DNA from: Pseudophaeobacter arcticus DSM 23566
Lineage (GTDB): Bacteria; Pseudomonadota; Alphaproteobacteria; Rhodobacterales; Rhodobacteraceae
Direction of reading: 5' to 3'
Length of the DNA: 64,000 bases
Assembly (NCBI RefSeq): GCF_000473205.1
Contig: NZ_KI421507.1
Span: forward strand, 2,665,187-2,729,186
The notes under the pieces were generated by a model. That model did not search any database. It had not been told where the DNA came from and worked only from the letters and a program-made list of their open reading frames with translations. Of the stretch, positions 57,098 to 64,000 are shown piece by piece. The first letter of the stretch is position 1; each line of letters begins with the position of its first letter. A program made the position numbers and the translations under genes.

Positions 57098-58285
57098 TCA
57101 GGAAGGGGCTGTCACCACCTCGTGCACCGCCCGAATGAGCCAACCAATATCCTCCGGCCCAAGCCGCGCGACGTTGACCCGGGCGCCCTTTACCACATGG
57201 ATGCCGTGATAGCGTGTTAAGGCTGTTTCCTGGCGCTCGGTCAGCGGCAGCAAAGAAAACATCCCCGATTGCTGGGCCAGATATGCCAAATCCCGGGTGC
57301 CAAAAGCCTCTGCCTCAGCCTGGGCGATGTCTGCGCGCACCTGTGCGACGCGGGCGCGCATCTGATCTAACTCTTGCAGCCAAAGGTCCTTCAACTTTTG
57401 GTCCTGCAGAATTTCGCGCACCACAGAGGGGCCATGATCCGGCGCATGAGAGGCCCCCGCGCGCACAATCGCCGAGATCGCCCTATGCATCCTGGGGTGG
57501 TCCGCCTGGCCTGTTTTGACAAATAACGCCCCGGCCCGGTCGCGGTAGATACCAAAGGATTTGGACAGCGTGATGCAGACAATACATTCCGCAAAGCGCG
57601 CGGCAATCTGCTGGGCCATTGCGCAATCCGCCTCGAAACTCTGCGCAAAGCCAAGATAGGCAAGGTCGATCCACGGCACGATGCCCCGCGCTTCCAGCAC
57701 AGTCAGCAAAGCCTCGAACTGTTCCGGCGTCATATCCGCGCCCGTGGGATTGTGGCAGACCCCTTGCATCAGGAAGACATCGCCGGATTTGGCGGCACTT
57801 AACCCGTCGAGCATCTGATCAAAGGTGATCGCGCGCCGGATCGTGTCATAGTAGGGCACCTGCCTGAACCGCGCGCCTGCAGCCTGCAGGATCGGGATGT
57901 AGTTCCCGTAGGTCGGCGTTTGCAGCCAGACCGTGGGCGCATCGGGCATCTGAGCCAGAAGATCCGCCATCACCCGCAGTGCCACCGCCCCGCCTGAGGT
58001 CTGTGCCGCGACCCAATCGCGCCCCCAGGTTTCCCCCAGGATCTCCTGCCCCAAGAGCGCGCAGTAGTCGGCATCTCCGGTCAGAGCCAGGTAGGATTTA
58101 CTCGCCTGCGTCTCAACCAGCCGCTGCTCTGCCTCTTTGACGGCCCGCAGGACCGGGGTTTTTCCATCCGCGTCCTGATAAATCCCAACGGTCAGGTTGA
58201 GCTTGTCCAAGCGTGGATCTTGCGCAAAATAGTCTGCCCCGATCATGATCGGGTCGACGGGGTATTCCTCAACTTTTTCAAACAT
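57098..58285 (-). CDS. Aromatic/aspartate aminotransferase (AspC/TyrB family)
   Basis: A 395-residue PLP enzyme of class I. The PLP Lys is in TLSKSFGIYRDR, the conserved Asn/Asp in HNPTGADMT and WIDLAYLGFAQ, and the substrate Arg in KGARVNVARLG. It interconverts aromatic or acidic amino acids and 2-oxoacids. The zinc alcohol dehydrogenase upstream in the same direction (71 bp gap) and the Lrp regulator suggest a pathway degrading an amino acid by an Ehrlich-like route. That is inference. Confidence 0.9.
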   Translation of the reverse strand: MFEKVEEYPVDPIMIGADYFAQDPRLDKLNLTVGIYQDADGKTPVLRAVKEAEQRLVETQASKSYLALTGDADYCALLGQEILGETWGRDWVAAQTSGGAVALRVMADLLAQMPDAPTVWLQTPTYGNYIPILQAAGARFRQVPYYDTIRRAITFDQMLDGLSAAKSGDVFLMQGVCHNPTGADMTPEQFEALLTVLEARGIVPWIDLAYLGFAQSFEADCAMAQQIAARFAECIVCITLSKSFGIYRDRAGALFVKTGQADHPRMHRAISAIVRAGASHAPDHGPSVVREILQDQKLKDLWLQELDQMRARVAQVRADIAQAEAEAFGTRDLAYLAQQSGMFSLLPLTERQETALTRYHGIHVVKGARVNVARLGPEDIGWLIRAVHEVVTAPS

Positions 58286-58356
58286 CGTCTCGCCCTCTCG
58301 CTATTCGATTGCGCCCGCCAGGCTCACTGCCTCTCGCACGCAAACCTCCACACATC

Positions 58357-59394
58357 TCAGAACCGAGTGATGACTGTCGCGCCGACGGACTGGAATTTAT
58401 TCATGTTCATCAGGGCCTCGGGCGCATCCGCAAGGCTGATTTGGCTCCCCACCAGCCGGGCCGGATCAAGCTTGCCGCTGGCGACCATATCCAGCATCGC
58501 GCCATAGCGATGCGCCTGCATCCCATGCGAGCCCAGCAGTTCTATCTCCTGGCCAACAATCTTGGGCATCGGTATCGCGGGGGCTGCGTGCTCTCCCAGC
58601 ATCAGGCCAACCTGGATATGTTTGCCCCGCGGACGCAGGCAGAGGATGGAATTGGTCATGGTCACGGGATGCCCCAATGCGTCCAGCGACACATGGGCCC
58701 CCCCGCGCGTGATTTCTTGGATGGCGGCAGGCACATCGGCTTCGGTGCCGTTGATGACGGCCACGGCGCCAAGATCCTGCGCAAGGGACAGTTTGGCAGG
58801 GTCAAGGTCCACACCAATCACATTCGCCCCGGCAGCGGCCGCGATCATGACGGCTGACAGGCCAACGCCGCCACAGCCATGCACTGCCACCCATTGACCT
58901 GCACTGACTTTGCCTTGATCAATCACCGCTCGAAAGGACGTGGCGAACCGACATCCAAGACTGGCAGCAGTTGCAAAATCCATACTCTCAGGCAGCGCAA
59001 CAAGGTTCAGATCAGCCTGGTGGATGCCGACATATTCGGCAAAGGATCCCCAGTGCGTAAAGCCAGGTTGCTCCTGATACAAACATACCTGTTGATGACC
59101 TGCGTGGCATTCGGAGCAGCTGCCGCAACCGCAGATAAAGGGCACAGTCACCTTGTCCCCCACCTTCCAGTTGGTAACATCCTTGCCGACCGCCTCAACG
59201 ACGCCCGCCAGTTCATGCCCCGGGATATGCGGCAGCTCGATGTCGCTGTCATGTCCCATCCAGCCATGCCAGTCACTGCGGCATACGCCAGTTGCAGCGA
59301 CCTTCAACACAACACCATGGGCTTTGGGGCTTGGGTCATCGACCGTCACCAGCTTGGGCGTGTCTTGGAACTTTTCAAACAGAACAGCTTTCAT
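58357..59394 (-). CDS. Zinc-dependent alcohol dehydrogenase
   Basis: A 345-residue medium-chain dehydrogenase. Catalytic zinc ligands are in [10 protein letters not shown] and GHELAGVV. The structural zinc loop has four Cys ([17 protein letters not shown]), and the NAD site is [17 protein letters not shown]. It oxidises an alcohol or reduces an aldehyde. It is divergent from the Lrp-type regulator gene, which probably controls it. Confidence 0.93.
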   Translation of the reverse strand: MKAVLFEKFQDTPKLVTVDDPSPKAHGVVLKVAATGVCRSDWHGWMGHDSDIELPHIPGHELAGVVEAVGKDVTNWKVGDKVTVPFICGCGSCSECHAGHQQVCLYQEQPGFTHWGSFAEYVGIHQADLNLVALPESMDFATAASLGCRFATSFRAVIDQGKVSAGQWVAVHGCGGVGLSAVMIAAAAGANVIGVDLDPAKLSLAQDLGAVAVINGTEADVPAAIQEITRGGAHVSLDALGHPVTMTNSILCLRPRGKHIQVGLMLGEHAAPAIPMPKIVGQEIELLGSHGMQAHRYGAMLDMVASGKLDPARLVGSQISLADAPEALMNMNKFQSVGATVITRF

Positions 59395-59534
59395 GGCAGG
59401 GTCTTTCCGCTTCGGTTGTGGCTGGAGCCGATCATAATGCCCCGCAAGGAAATAACTTTGCTATTCCCGCGTGAAATTCTGCATAATGGAGGAGAAACCC
59501 CTCACAAATTGCCAATTACCGAAAGACTTCCCCC

Positions 59535-60014
59535 TTGCCCGATATCGATGCTGTGAACGCCCAGATCCTGACCCTGCTGCAGAACGACGGACGCATGACA
59601 AATGCTAAGCTGTCCGAAACCCTGGGGATGAGCGAGACCCCTTGTTGGCGACGCCTGAAACGGCTGGAGGAAAAAGGTATCATCGACGGGTATCAGGCCA
59701 ATCTGAACCGCCGCAAGCTGGGGCTGGGTGTCATGGCCTTCGTCCAGTTGCGCTGTTCTGAACACGATCAGGCCGCAACGGCGGAATTCCAACGGATTGT
59801 CGAAGTAACCCCCAACATACTTGCCTGTCACAACACCACCGGTGCGGACGACTTCCTGCTGATCGTTGTGGCGCGAGACCTGGATGACTACAGCGCCTTT
59901 GTCGACGGTACCCTGCGCCGCTTGCCAGGCGTGACCAGCATCCGCTCAAATCTCTCGCTAAAGGAGATGAAAGCATCAAGCAAATTGCCAATCATTACCC
60001 ACGCGACATCATGA
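59535..60014 (+). CDS. Lrp/AsnC-family transcriptional regulator
   Basis: A 159-residue regulator. The N-terminal helix-turn-helix is ILTLLQNDGRMTNAKLSETLGMSETPCWRRLKRLEE, and the C-terminal RAM ligand domain contains NTTGADDFLLIVVARDLDDY. The start is TTG 59535, with no ATG in frame before the upstream stop. It is divergent from the alcohol dehydrogenase (140 bp), so it likely senses an amino acid and controls the dehydrogenase and aminotransferase. Confidence 0.88.
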   Translation: MPDIDAVNAQILTLLQNDGRMTNAKLSETLGMSETPCWRRLKRLEEKGIIDGYQANLNRRKLGLGVMAFVQLRCSEHDQAATAEFQRIVEVTPNILACHNTTGADDFLLIVVARDLDDYSAFVDGTLRRLPGVTSIRSNLSLKEMKASSKLPIITHATS

Positions 60015-60542
60015 GTATAACGCACCAGCCCTACCCCCACCGAGATCATGTACATGGCTTCACAGGATGCTGGCGGTAAGATTCCGCGTGCACAGAGCCA
60101 TAAAGAAATTTGTCCCCTGGACCGCCCAGTGTCATCTACCAGTGTCATCTACCAGTTTCATCTATATCTCATCATCTATTGTGCTGTTCTGATTGAATTT
60201 TGCCTTGCTTTCACCTGATCCCGTATTTCCCGCCCCGCTTGCCAAAGGGGGCCGAGCCAGGCGCACTGAGCCTTGCAACCTATGCGCCAAGCCGCACCGT
60301 TCCCAGCCAGCACCCCAAGCCGCGCTATCATTTCGACCCTCTCCAACAAAGGGCCAATCATCTGAAAGCATAGGGCAACATGAGGCCAAAATTGGGGTGT
60401 AGTCAGCGGAGCGAGAACAAAGAATTCAGTCCGGACAAATTTCTTCCTGAGAGGTCTTGCAAACAGAGTTGTTTGGTGTAGAAGGGCGCAGCAACAGCAA
60501 AGCACCCGCCAAATGGCGCTTCGCAGCTGCAAAACAAAGAGT
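60015..60542. other. Intergenic region before tRNA-Thr
   Basis: It contains three 13-bp tandem units AGTGTCATCTACC / same / AGTTTCATCTATA at 60128-60166. Open frames here lack start signals and family features. No terminator was recognised after the Lrp gene. Confidence 0.5.
60128..60166. repeat. Three tandem 13-bp repeats
   Basis: Units AGTGTCATCTACC start at 60128 and 60141 (identical). A third, AGTTTCATCTATA, starts at 60154. Confidence 0.75.
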
Positions 60543-60618
60543 GCCCCTATAGCTCAGCTGGTAGAGCAACTGATTTGTAATCAGTAGGTCCGCGGTTCGA
60601 GTCCGTGTGGGGGCACCA
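60543..60618 (+). tRNA. tRNA-Thr (anticodon TGT)
   Basis: A 76-nt cloverleaf with acceptor GCCCCTA/TGGGGGC, D-arm AGCTCAGCTGGTAGAGC, anticodon loop ATTTGTAAT, T-loop GGTTCGAGTCC and encoded CCA. A tyrosine-integrase fragment starts 72 bp downstream, so the 3' end is a likely island attachment site. Confidence 0.97.
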
Positions 60619-60690
60619 TTTATCATTGAAATTGCAGTACTTTCATGGTGTTAGTGGTCATGCCACTACACAAACGCTACACATTCTGCG

Positions 60691-61250
60691 GTGGCGCACA
60701 TGAGGATTGCCTTGGATCTACCGCATCTCAAACCCGCTACAGCAACAGCAAATGCCAAATATCGCAGGCGTGTCCCTGAAGATCTCCGAGGCGTTTTTGG
60801 GAAAAATGCTGTGGAGTGGTCTCTCGGTACAAAAGATCCCGCCGAAATCTATGAGGCATGGAAGATTGCTCACGCCAAGTATGAAGCAATGGCTGGTAGA
60901 CGTTCAAAGGTTTCCACCGAACAAATCAGATGGGAGATCGCTCAGAAGGCAGCAATTGAGCATGGTCTTGCGACCCCTCGAGACAAACGTATTGGGCCCG
61001 TTGATTTAGAGCTTGAGCAAGGAAAGTATCAGGACTTCACCGATGCAGTCCGCAAGGAAGCCGAGAAACTGTCATCTCAGCAATTGGGAGCAAAGTTCGC
61101 TAACAATCCAGCTCCCTCAAGTTTTGACGTGCTCTTGGAGGCGCAGCTCAAAGGCATAGAGCGCCCTCCAGTGACCCTAAGAGACGCTGCTGACAGCTAT
61201 CTGAAGGACCGAGAGGCCCGAGCAACCTACCGGGATATTTCAAAGCAGGT
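60691..61250 (+). pseudogene. Phage-type integrase, N-terminal fragment cut by an IS element
   Basis: About 187 native residues remain. The start MRIALDLPHLKPATATANAKYRRRVPE... matches the N-terminal portion of tyrosine integrases that read YRRRVPxDL, followed by an SAM-like segment (LRDAADSYLKDREARATYRDISKQVG). The frame then runs into the IS end and stops at 61371; the catalytic R-H-R-Y domain is missing. Start GTG 60691 or ATG 60700. Composition is visibly less GC-rich than the core genome. The position after tRNA-Thr fits a former genomic island. Confidence 0.75.
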
Positions 61251-61278
61251 TGGACCTGTCACGCTTTCGTGCCGCTCC
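61251..61278. repeat. Left terminal inverted repeat of the IS3-family element
   Basis: It begins TGGACCTGTCACG and ends GTGCCGCTCC, matching the reverse complement of 62496-62523 at 24 of 28 positions. Confidence 0.75.
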
Positions 61279-61288
61279 ACGTGCTCGT

Positions 61289-62188
61289 TTAAGCCACCTT
61301 TCGTTCGAAGGCGACAGGGCTTTTCCAGCCCAGTGCTGAATGGCGGCGGCGCGGATTGTAGAAGCCGTTGATGTATTCGAAGATCGCCATCTCGGCCTGC
61401 CGCCGTGTTTCCCATGAATGCCGCCAAATCAGTTCGGCCTTGATGGTTTTGAAGAACGTCTCGACTGCAGCGTTATCGTAGCAATTGCCTTTGCCACTCA
61501 TGGACACTTTGAAGCCGTGCTGTCGCAAGATCTGTCGATAGTCGTGCGAACAATATTGCGATCCGCGATCCGTGTGATGGATGCAGCCCTTCGGCGGCCC
61601 CCGGAAGGCTATTGCCATGTTCAACGCACGGATCGCCAGGTCCCGCTTCATCCTGTTACTCACCGCCCAGCCGATCACGCGCCTTGAATGCAGATCCAGT
61701 ATCACAGCGAGATACAACCAACCTTCACGCGTCCAGATATAGCTGATGTCCATTGCCCGGCAGGGTATTTCCGTAGGAAATGTCCCGAGAGGGGCCGCCC
61801 ACTTCTGGTTTGGCCCATCAGCGTTGAAGTCCCGGTCCAACAGGTTCGGCGCGATGTTGAACTTATGATTGCTGTCTGTAGTCACCTTGTGTTTGCGCGT
61901 TCTGATGACCGATATGCCGTTCTGGCGCATCAAGCGACCCACGCGACGATGACCAATAACCAGTCCGATCTCTTTCAATTCCTCAGTCATGCGCGGCCTG
62001 CCATAACTGCCAAGGCTGAGACGGGATTGTTCTTTGATATGCGCCAGCGTGACCAGGTCGGACCGTTGTCTGCGGCTGGCAGGGCGACTGCGGAATGCCC
62101 GCAACCCACGTGAACTGACCCCCATGACACCGCACATCCGGCCGATAGAGAACGCAGATCGGTGTTCCTCAATGAACCTAAACCTCAC
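61289..62188 (-). CDS. IS3-family transposase, OrfB (DDE integrase domain)
   Basis: A 299-residue open frame with an HTH_21 region (SYGRPRMTEELKEIGLVIGH) and the rve catalytic core. The first Asp is in DISYIWT, the second in HTDRGSQYC and the Glu in NAAVETFFKTIK. It is normally made as OrfAB by -1 frameshifting from orfA. Oddly, 15 codons (61751-61795, reading APLGTFP...CRAM) are inserted between KWA and DIS, immediately before the first catalytic Asp. The family has about one residue there. The frame is kept, but activity is doubtful. Confidence 0.88.
   Translation of the reverse strand: MRFRFIEEHRSAFSIGRMCGVMGVSSRGLRAFRSRPASRRQRSDLVTLAHIKEQSRLSLGSYGRPRMTEELKEIGLVIGHRRVGRLMRQNGISVIRTRKHKVTTDSNHKFNIAPNLLDRDFNADGPNQKWAAPLGTFPTEIPCRAMDISYIWTREGWLYLAVILDLHSRRVIGWAVSNRMKRDLAIRALNMAIAFRGPPKGCIHHTDRGSQYCSHDYRQILRQHGFKVSMSGKGNCYDNAAVETFFKTIKAELIWRHSWETRRQAEMAIFEYINGFYNPRRRHSALGWKSPVAFERKVA
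61767..61781. repeat. Short palindrome inside the transposase insertion
   Basis: ATTTCC-GTA-GGAAAT lies at the centre of the 45-bp in-frame insertion. With flanking GGG/CCC it forms a stem of about nine pairs with a bulge. Confidence 0.6.
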
Positions 62189-62460
62189 GGCTTTTGGCTC
62201 GCGAAGAACACCGTGGCCTTTTTTAAGATTTCCCGCTCCTCCTTGAGAATGCGGTTCTCGCGCCGAAGCCGGTCATTCTCTTGGGCGAGGCCTAAATCCT
62301 CTTTCGTCACCACACCCGTGTCTCTGTATGCCGTGATCCATTTGTTCAGCGTCGACATGCCCACACCTAGGTCATCAGCTACCTGATTGCGCGTTAGCCC
62401 ACTGGTCAGTGCTATCCGCACCGCATCCTGGCGAAATTCGTCCGTCCGTTTCAGTCCCAT
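62185..62460 (-). CDS. IS3-family transposase, OrfA (helix-turn-helix)
   Basis: A 91-residue protein. The HTH_Tnp_1 domain is DEFRQDAVRIALTSGLTRNQ then LGVGMSTLNKWITAYRD, and a leucine-zipper-like helix follows (LAQENDRLRRENRILKEERE). It binds the terminal repeats. It overlaps orfB and carries the frameshift site near its 3' end. Confidence 0.92.
   Translation of the reverse strand: MGLKRTDEFRQDAVRIALTSGLTRNQVADDLGVGMSTLNKWITAYRDTGVVTKEDLGLAQENDRLRRENRILKEEREILKKATVFFASQKP
62218..62224 (-). promoter_or_regulatory. Programmed -1 frameshift site of the IS
   Basis: The minus strand reads A-AAA-AAG in the codons of orfA near its end. Slipping back one base joins orfA to the orfB frame upstream of the orfB start. 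Confidence 0.7.
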
Positions 62461-62495
62461 AGTTCATCTCCTTTGTTGCAGTAAATGCTATCAAA

Positions 62496-62523
62496 GGAGC
62501 GGCATCAAACCGCGACAGGTCCA
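62496..62523. repeat. Right terminal inverted repeat of the IS3-family element
   Basis: Read on the minus strand it starts TGGACCTGTCGCG and ends ATGCCGCTCC. It is the partner of 61251-61278. Confidence 0.75.
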
Positions 62524-62794
62524 GTCCAACCTGTGCCGGGTCAACCTGCACAGCCTTCTGGCGGAATGGCTGCCCGATGGGCGGCGTATGGGGCGCGATT
62601 GGGTGGCGTTAAACCCCACCCGCGCGGATCGCTCGCCAGGGTCGTTCCGGATCAACATGGATAATTGTCTTTGGGCGGACTTTGCCACCGACGACAGGGG
62701 CGGCGATGCCATCAGCCTCTTTGCCTACCTGAATGGGCTACAGCAGGGACAGGCCGCACGCGCACTGGCGCAGCGCTTTGGGGTGCAGCCATGA
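62524..62794 (+). pseudogene. Primase zinc-finger-like domain protein, 5' end lost at the IS
   Basis: The native part reads from the IS boundary (SNLCRVNLHSLLAEWLPDG) to TGA at 62792-62794. The pattern SPGSFRINMDNCLWADFATD then GGDAISLFAYLNGLQQGQAA follows the CHC2 zinc-domain layout of DNA primases, but the metal Cys/His positions are replaced. The start codon has been removed, with the frame continuing into IS sequence. The stop overlaps the TOPRIM gene start (ATGA), so the two formed a coupled pair. Confidence 0.65.
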
Positions 62795-63663
62795 GCGCGC
62801 TGCAAGATCTGCGCCACCCCTCTGCGGGTCTGGCTGACAAACAGCATATCTACACCGACCAAACAGGAACACCCCTTCTGGTCGCCAATCGCTATGAAGG
62901 AAACGGCACGGGACAGCGCAAGTTCTTCCTGCCCTATGATGTGGCCAAAGCTGCATGGAAAGCACCGCAATCACGCCCCATCTACAACCTGGACAAAATC
63001 GCCCAGGCCGCGCCAGACCAGCCGATCTTTTGGGTGGAAGGTGAGACCTGCGCCGATGCGCTCACAGATCTCGGATACCTGGCCTCCACCAGCTTTGGCG
63101 GCAGCAAGGCCCTGGCAAAAACCGACCTGTCGCCACTGGCAGGGCGCAGGGTCATCATCTGGCCTGATCTTGACGCGCCAGGGCAGGATTATGCCAAACA
63201 GCTCGCACAAGATCTCGTTACGTTACATAAAGCGACGCCGCTCTTGCTGCCGATCACCGACGCCCTGATTAAATCCCATGATCGGACCGGGGTCCTCCCC
63301 CAACCGCTGCCCAAGGGGTGGGACGTTGCCGATGCTATCACGGCGGGCTGGGGCTGTGGCGAGATTGACAGCCTGATCAACGGGGTGTTCTGCGACCTTC
63401 CCGATGCAACGATCCCGTACGTTACGATACAGGCTGGAACAGCGGCAAATGCGCCGCTCGCCCCTACGTATAGGTATAGGGGGGACAGCGCCGAGGAAGC
63501 CGCCCTACGTATAGGTAACGATACGGACCAGGACCGGGCACGGGTTGATGACCTGGAGCTGTGGAAGACACCACAGGGCGAACCTTACGTAACCCTTCCC
63601 CGCCAGGGGCATCTTGAGAACTGGGCCACCGGCTCCAAGGTGTTTCGCGATTACCTGGCCTAG
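62791..63663 (+). CDS. TOPRIM-domain primase-like protein, probably C-terminally truncated
   Basis: A 290-residue protein from ATG 62791. It contains a TOPRIM-like core: PIFWVEGETCADAL (catalytic Glu), then VIIWPDLDAPGQDYA (Asp-x-Asp position). Relatives on phages, plasmids and islands usually continue into a helicase or long C-terminal region after a segment like ENWATGSKVFRDYL. Here a TAG follows at once, 90 bp before tRNA-fMet. A 15-bp direct repeat lies in its 3' part. Confidence 0.65.
   Translation: MSALQDLRHPSAGLADKQHIYTDQTGTPLLVANRYEGNGTGQRKFFLPYDVAKAAWKAPQSRPIYNLDKIAQAAPDQPIFWVEGETCADALTDLGYLASTSFGGSKALAKTDLSPLAGRRVIIWPDLDAPGQDYAKQLAQDLVTLHKATPLLLPITDALIKSHDRTGVLPQPLPKGWDVADAITAGWGCGEIDSLINGVFCDLPDATIPYVTIQAGTAANAPLAPTYRYRGDSAEEAALRIGNDTDQDRARVDDLELWKTPQGEPYVTLPRQGHLENWATGSKVFRDYLA
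63462..63517. repeat. 15-bp direct repeat within the TOPRIM gene
   Basis: CCCTACGTATAGGTA occurs at 63462-63476 and 63503-63517, 41 bp apart and in different reading frames. The core CCTA-CGTA-TAGG is itself palindromic. Confidence 0.75.
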
Positions 63664-63701
63664 CACCGTTGTAGCACTGCGCATATAGCAGCAACGCGTA
63701 A

Positions 63702-63719
63702 AGCCACCCGTAGGTGGCT
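63702..63719 (-). terminator. Hairpin downstream of tRNA-fMet
   Basis: AGCCACC (63702-63708) and GGTGGCT (63713-63719) pair with a 4-nt loop. On the minus strand TTTA follows. It lies 30 bp beyond the tRNA-fMet 3' end and is a plausible terminator of its operon. Confidence 0.5.
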
Positions 63720-63748
63720 GCAAGTATCTGTTATTGATATGTAAATTT

Positions 63749-63825
<77 letters not shown>

Positions 63826-63834
63826 ACAGTATTC

Positions 63835-63940
63835 TTGTCCTATCGCCTATTGGCTACTTGAGGACATATGTTTGTCCTATCGCCTATCGGCTACTTGAGG
63901 ACCTTATGTTTGGGCTATCGCTTTCGCTAGTTAAGCCCTT
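63835..63940. repeat. Tandem hairpin repeats upstream of tRNA-fMet
   Basis: Units start at 63835, 63872 and 63910 (periods 37 and 38 bp). Units 1 and 2 share TTGTCCTATCGCCTAT and GGCTACTTGAGGAC; each can fold through GTCCT/AGGAC. Unit 3 is diverged (GGGCT/AGCCC stem). A fourth hairpin, CCTTCAG/CTGAAGG, is at 63976-64000. Confidence 0.8.
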
Positions 63941-64000
63941 TGTTGTCTTTACCGTTAGGTTTAGAGACGATTGTTCCTTCAGTGATTTGGTATCTGAAGG

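Larger units (their letters stand above)
61251..62523 (-). mobile_element. IS3-family insertion sequence, about 1.27 kb
   Basis: 28-bp imperfect terminal inverted repeats start TGGACCTGTC and end TGCCGCTCC: left end 61251-61278, right end 62496-62523, 24 of 28 matching. Inside are overlapping orfA and orfB with an A6G slippery site, the normal IS3 layout. No direct target duplication is visible at the ends. Confidence 0.8.

Noticed and set aside
60176..60532. A 118-codon minus-strand frame before tRNA-Thr
   Set aside because: The Cys-run and Leu-rich translation has no motif or start signal, and the sequence looks non-coding.
60426..60626. A minus-strand frame covering tRNA-Thr, reading like a common misannotated tRNA-antisense protein
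   Set aside because: It overlaps the tRNA completely and shows the familiar antisense-tRNA peptide pattern (PTRTRTADLLITNQLLYQLSY).
63835..63940. A CRISPR array at the right end
   Set aside because: The repeats are contiguous hairpins without unique spacers between them, and no cas genes are present.

Overview
The window looks like a chromosomal segment of a marine alphaproteobacterium of the Roseobacter group (Rhodobacteraceae). This rests on the protein families present: a monomeric NADP isocitrate dehydrogenase, a TRAP carboxylate transporter, a dimethylglycine/sarcosine-type GcvT fusion, a serralysin-like RTX protease, a DUF2339 membrane protein, and the SPOR-dacA-tmk-holB-tatD-MBL gene order. 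The codon usage is also GC-rich. The assignment is inference from families I recognise; no database was searched.

Layout. 1-9.4 kb: end of an amino-acid ABC transporter, then minus-strand catabolic genes (dimethylglycine/sarcosine dehydrogenase-like, D-lactate/glycolate dehydrogenase-like, gamma-glutamyltransferase, 2-hydroxyacid dehydrogenase) and a secreted SH3-type protein. 9.4-13.2 kb: an SbcCD/YhaNO-like ATPase-nuclease pair. 13.4-16.8 kb: a GntR regulator with a nitrate/sulfonate/taurine-type ABC transporter. 16.9-24.5 kb: a glycosyltransferase, monomeric icd, a chemoreceptor and a MocR-type regulator divergent from a secreted alpha/beta hydrolase. 26.5-32.4 kb: a small exported protein, the RTX metalloprotease and a DUF2339 protein. 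32.8-37.1 kb: a VOC protein, a second chemoreceptor with an orphan periplasmic binding protein, and a lone receiver protein. A tRNA-Ser(TGA) follows.

38-43.6 kb is a tight housekeeping operon (SPOR lipoprotein, D-Ala-D-Ala carboxypeptidase, thymidylate kinase, DNA polymerase III delta', TatD, MBL hydrolase). 43.7-48.1 kb holds an AEC permease and a racemase-GntR-TPP enzyme cluster with a clear palindromic operator candidate. 48.4-54.9 kb is a LysR-controlled D-amino-acid-dehydrogenase-like gene with a TRAP transporter and a BASS-like permease. 55-60 kb carries a lysozyme-like secreted protein, a PfkB sugar kinase, an aromatic aminotransferase, a zinc alcohol dehydrogenase and an Lrp regulator.

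The right end (60.5-64 kb) is accessory DNA. A tRNA-Thr(TGT) is followed by a truncated integrase, an IS3-family element with an in-frame palindromic insertion in its transposase, and remnants of a split primase. These abut a tRNA-fMet that is probably the distal end of an rRNA operon lying beyond the window. Several intergenic gaps carry short tandem repeats or unusual inverted repeats; these, the island and the chemoreceptor/binding-protein pair are the main points for a second look. I found no complete defence system, CRISPR array or obviously unprecedented multigene system.
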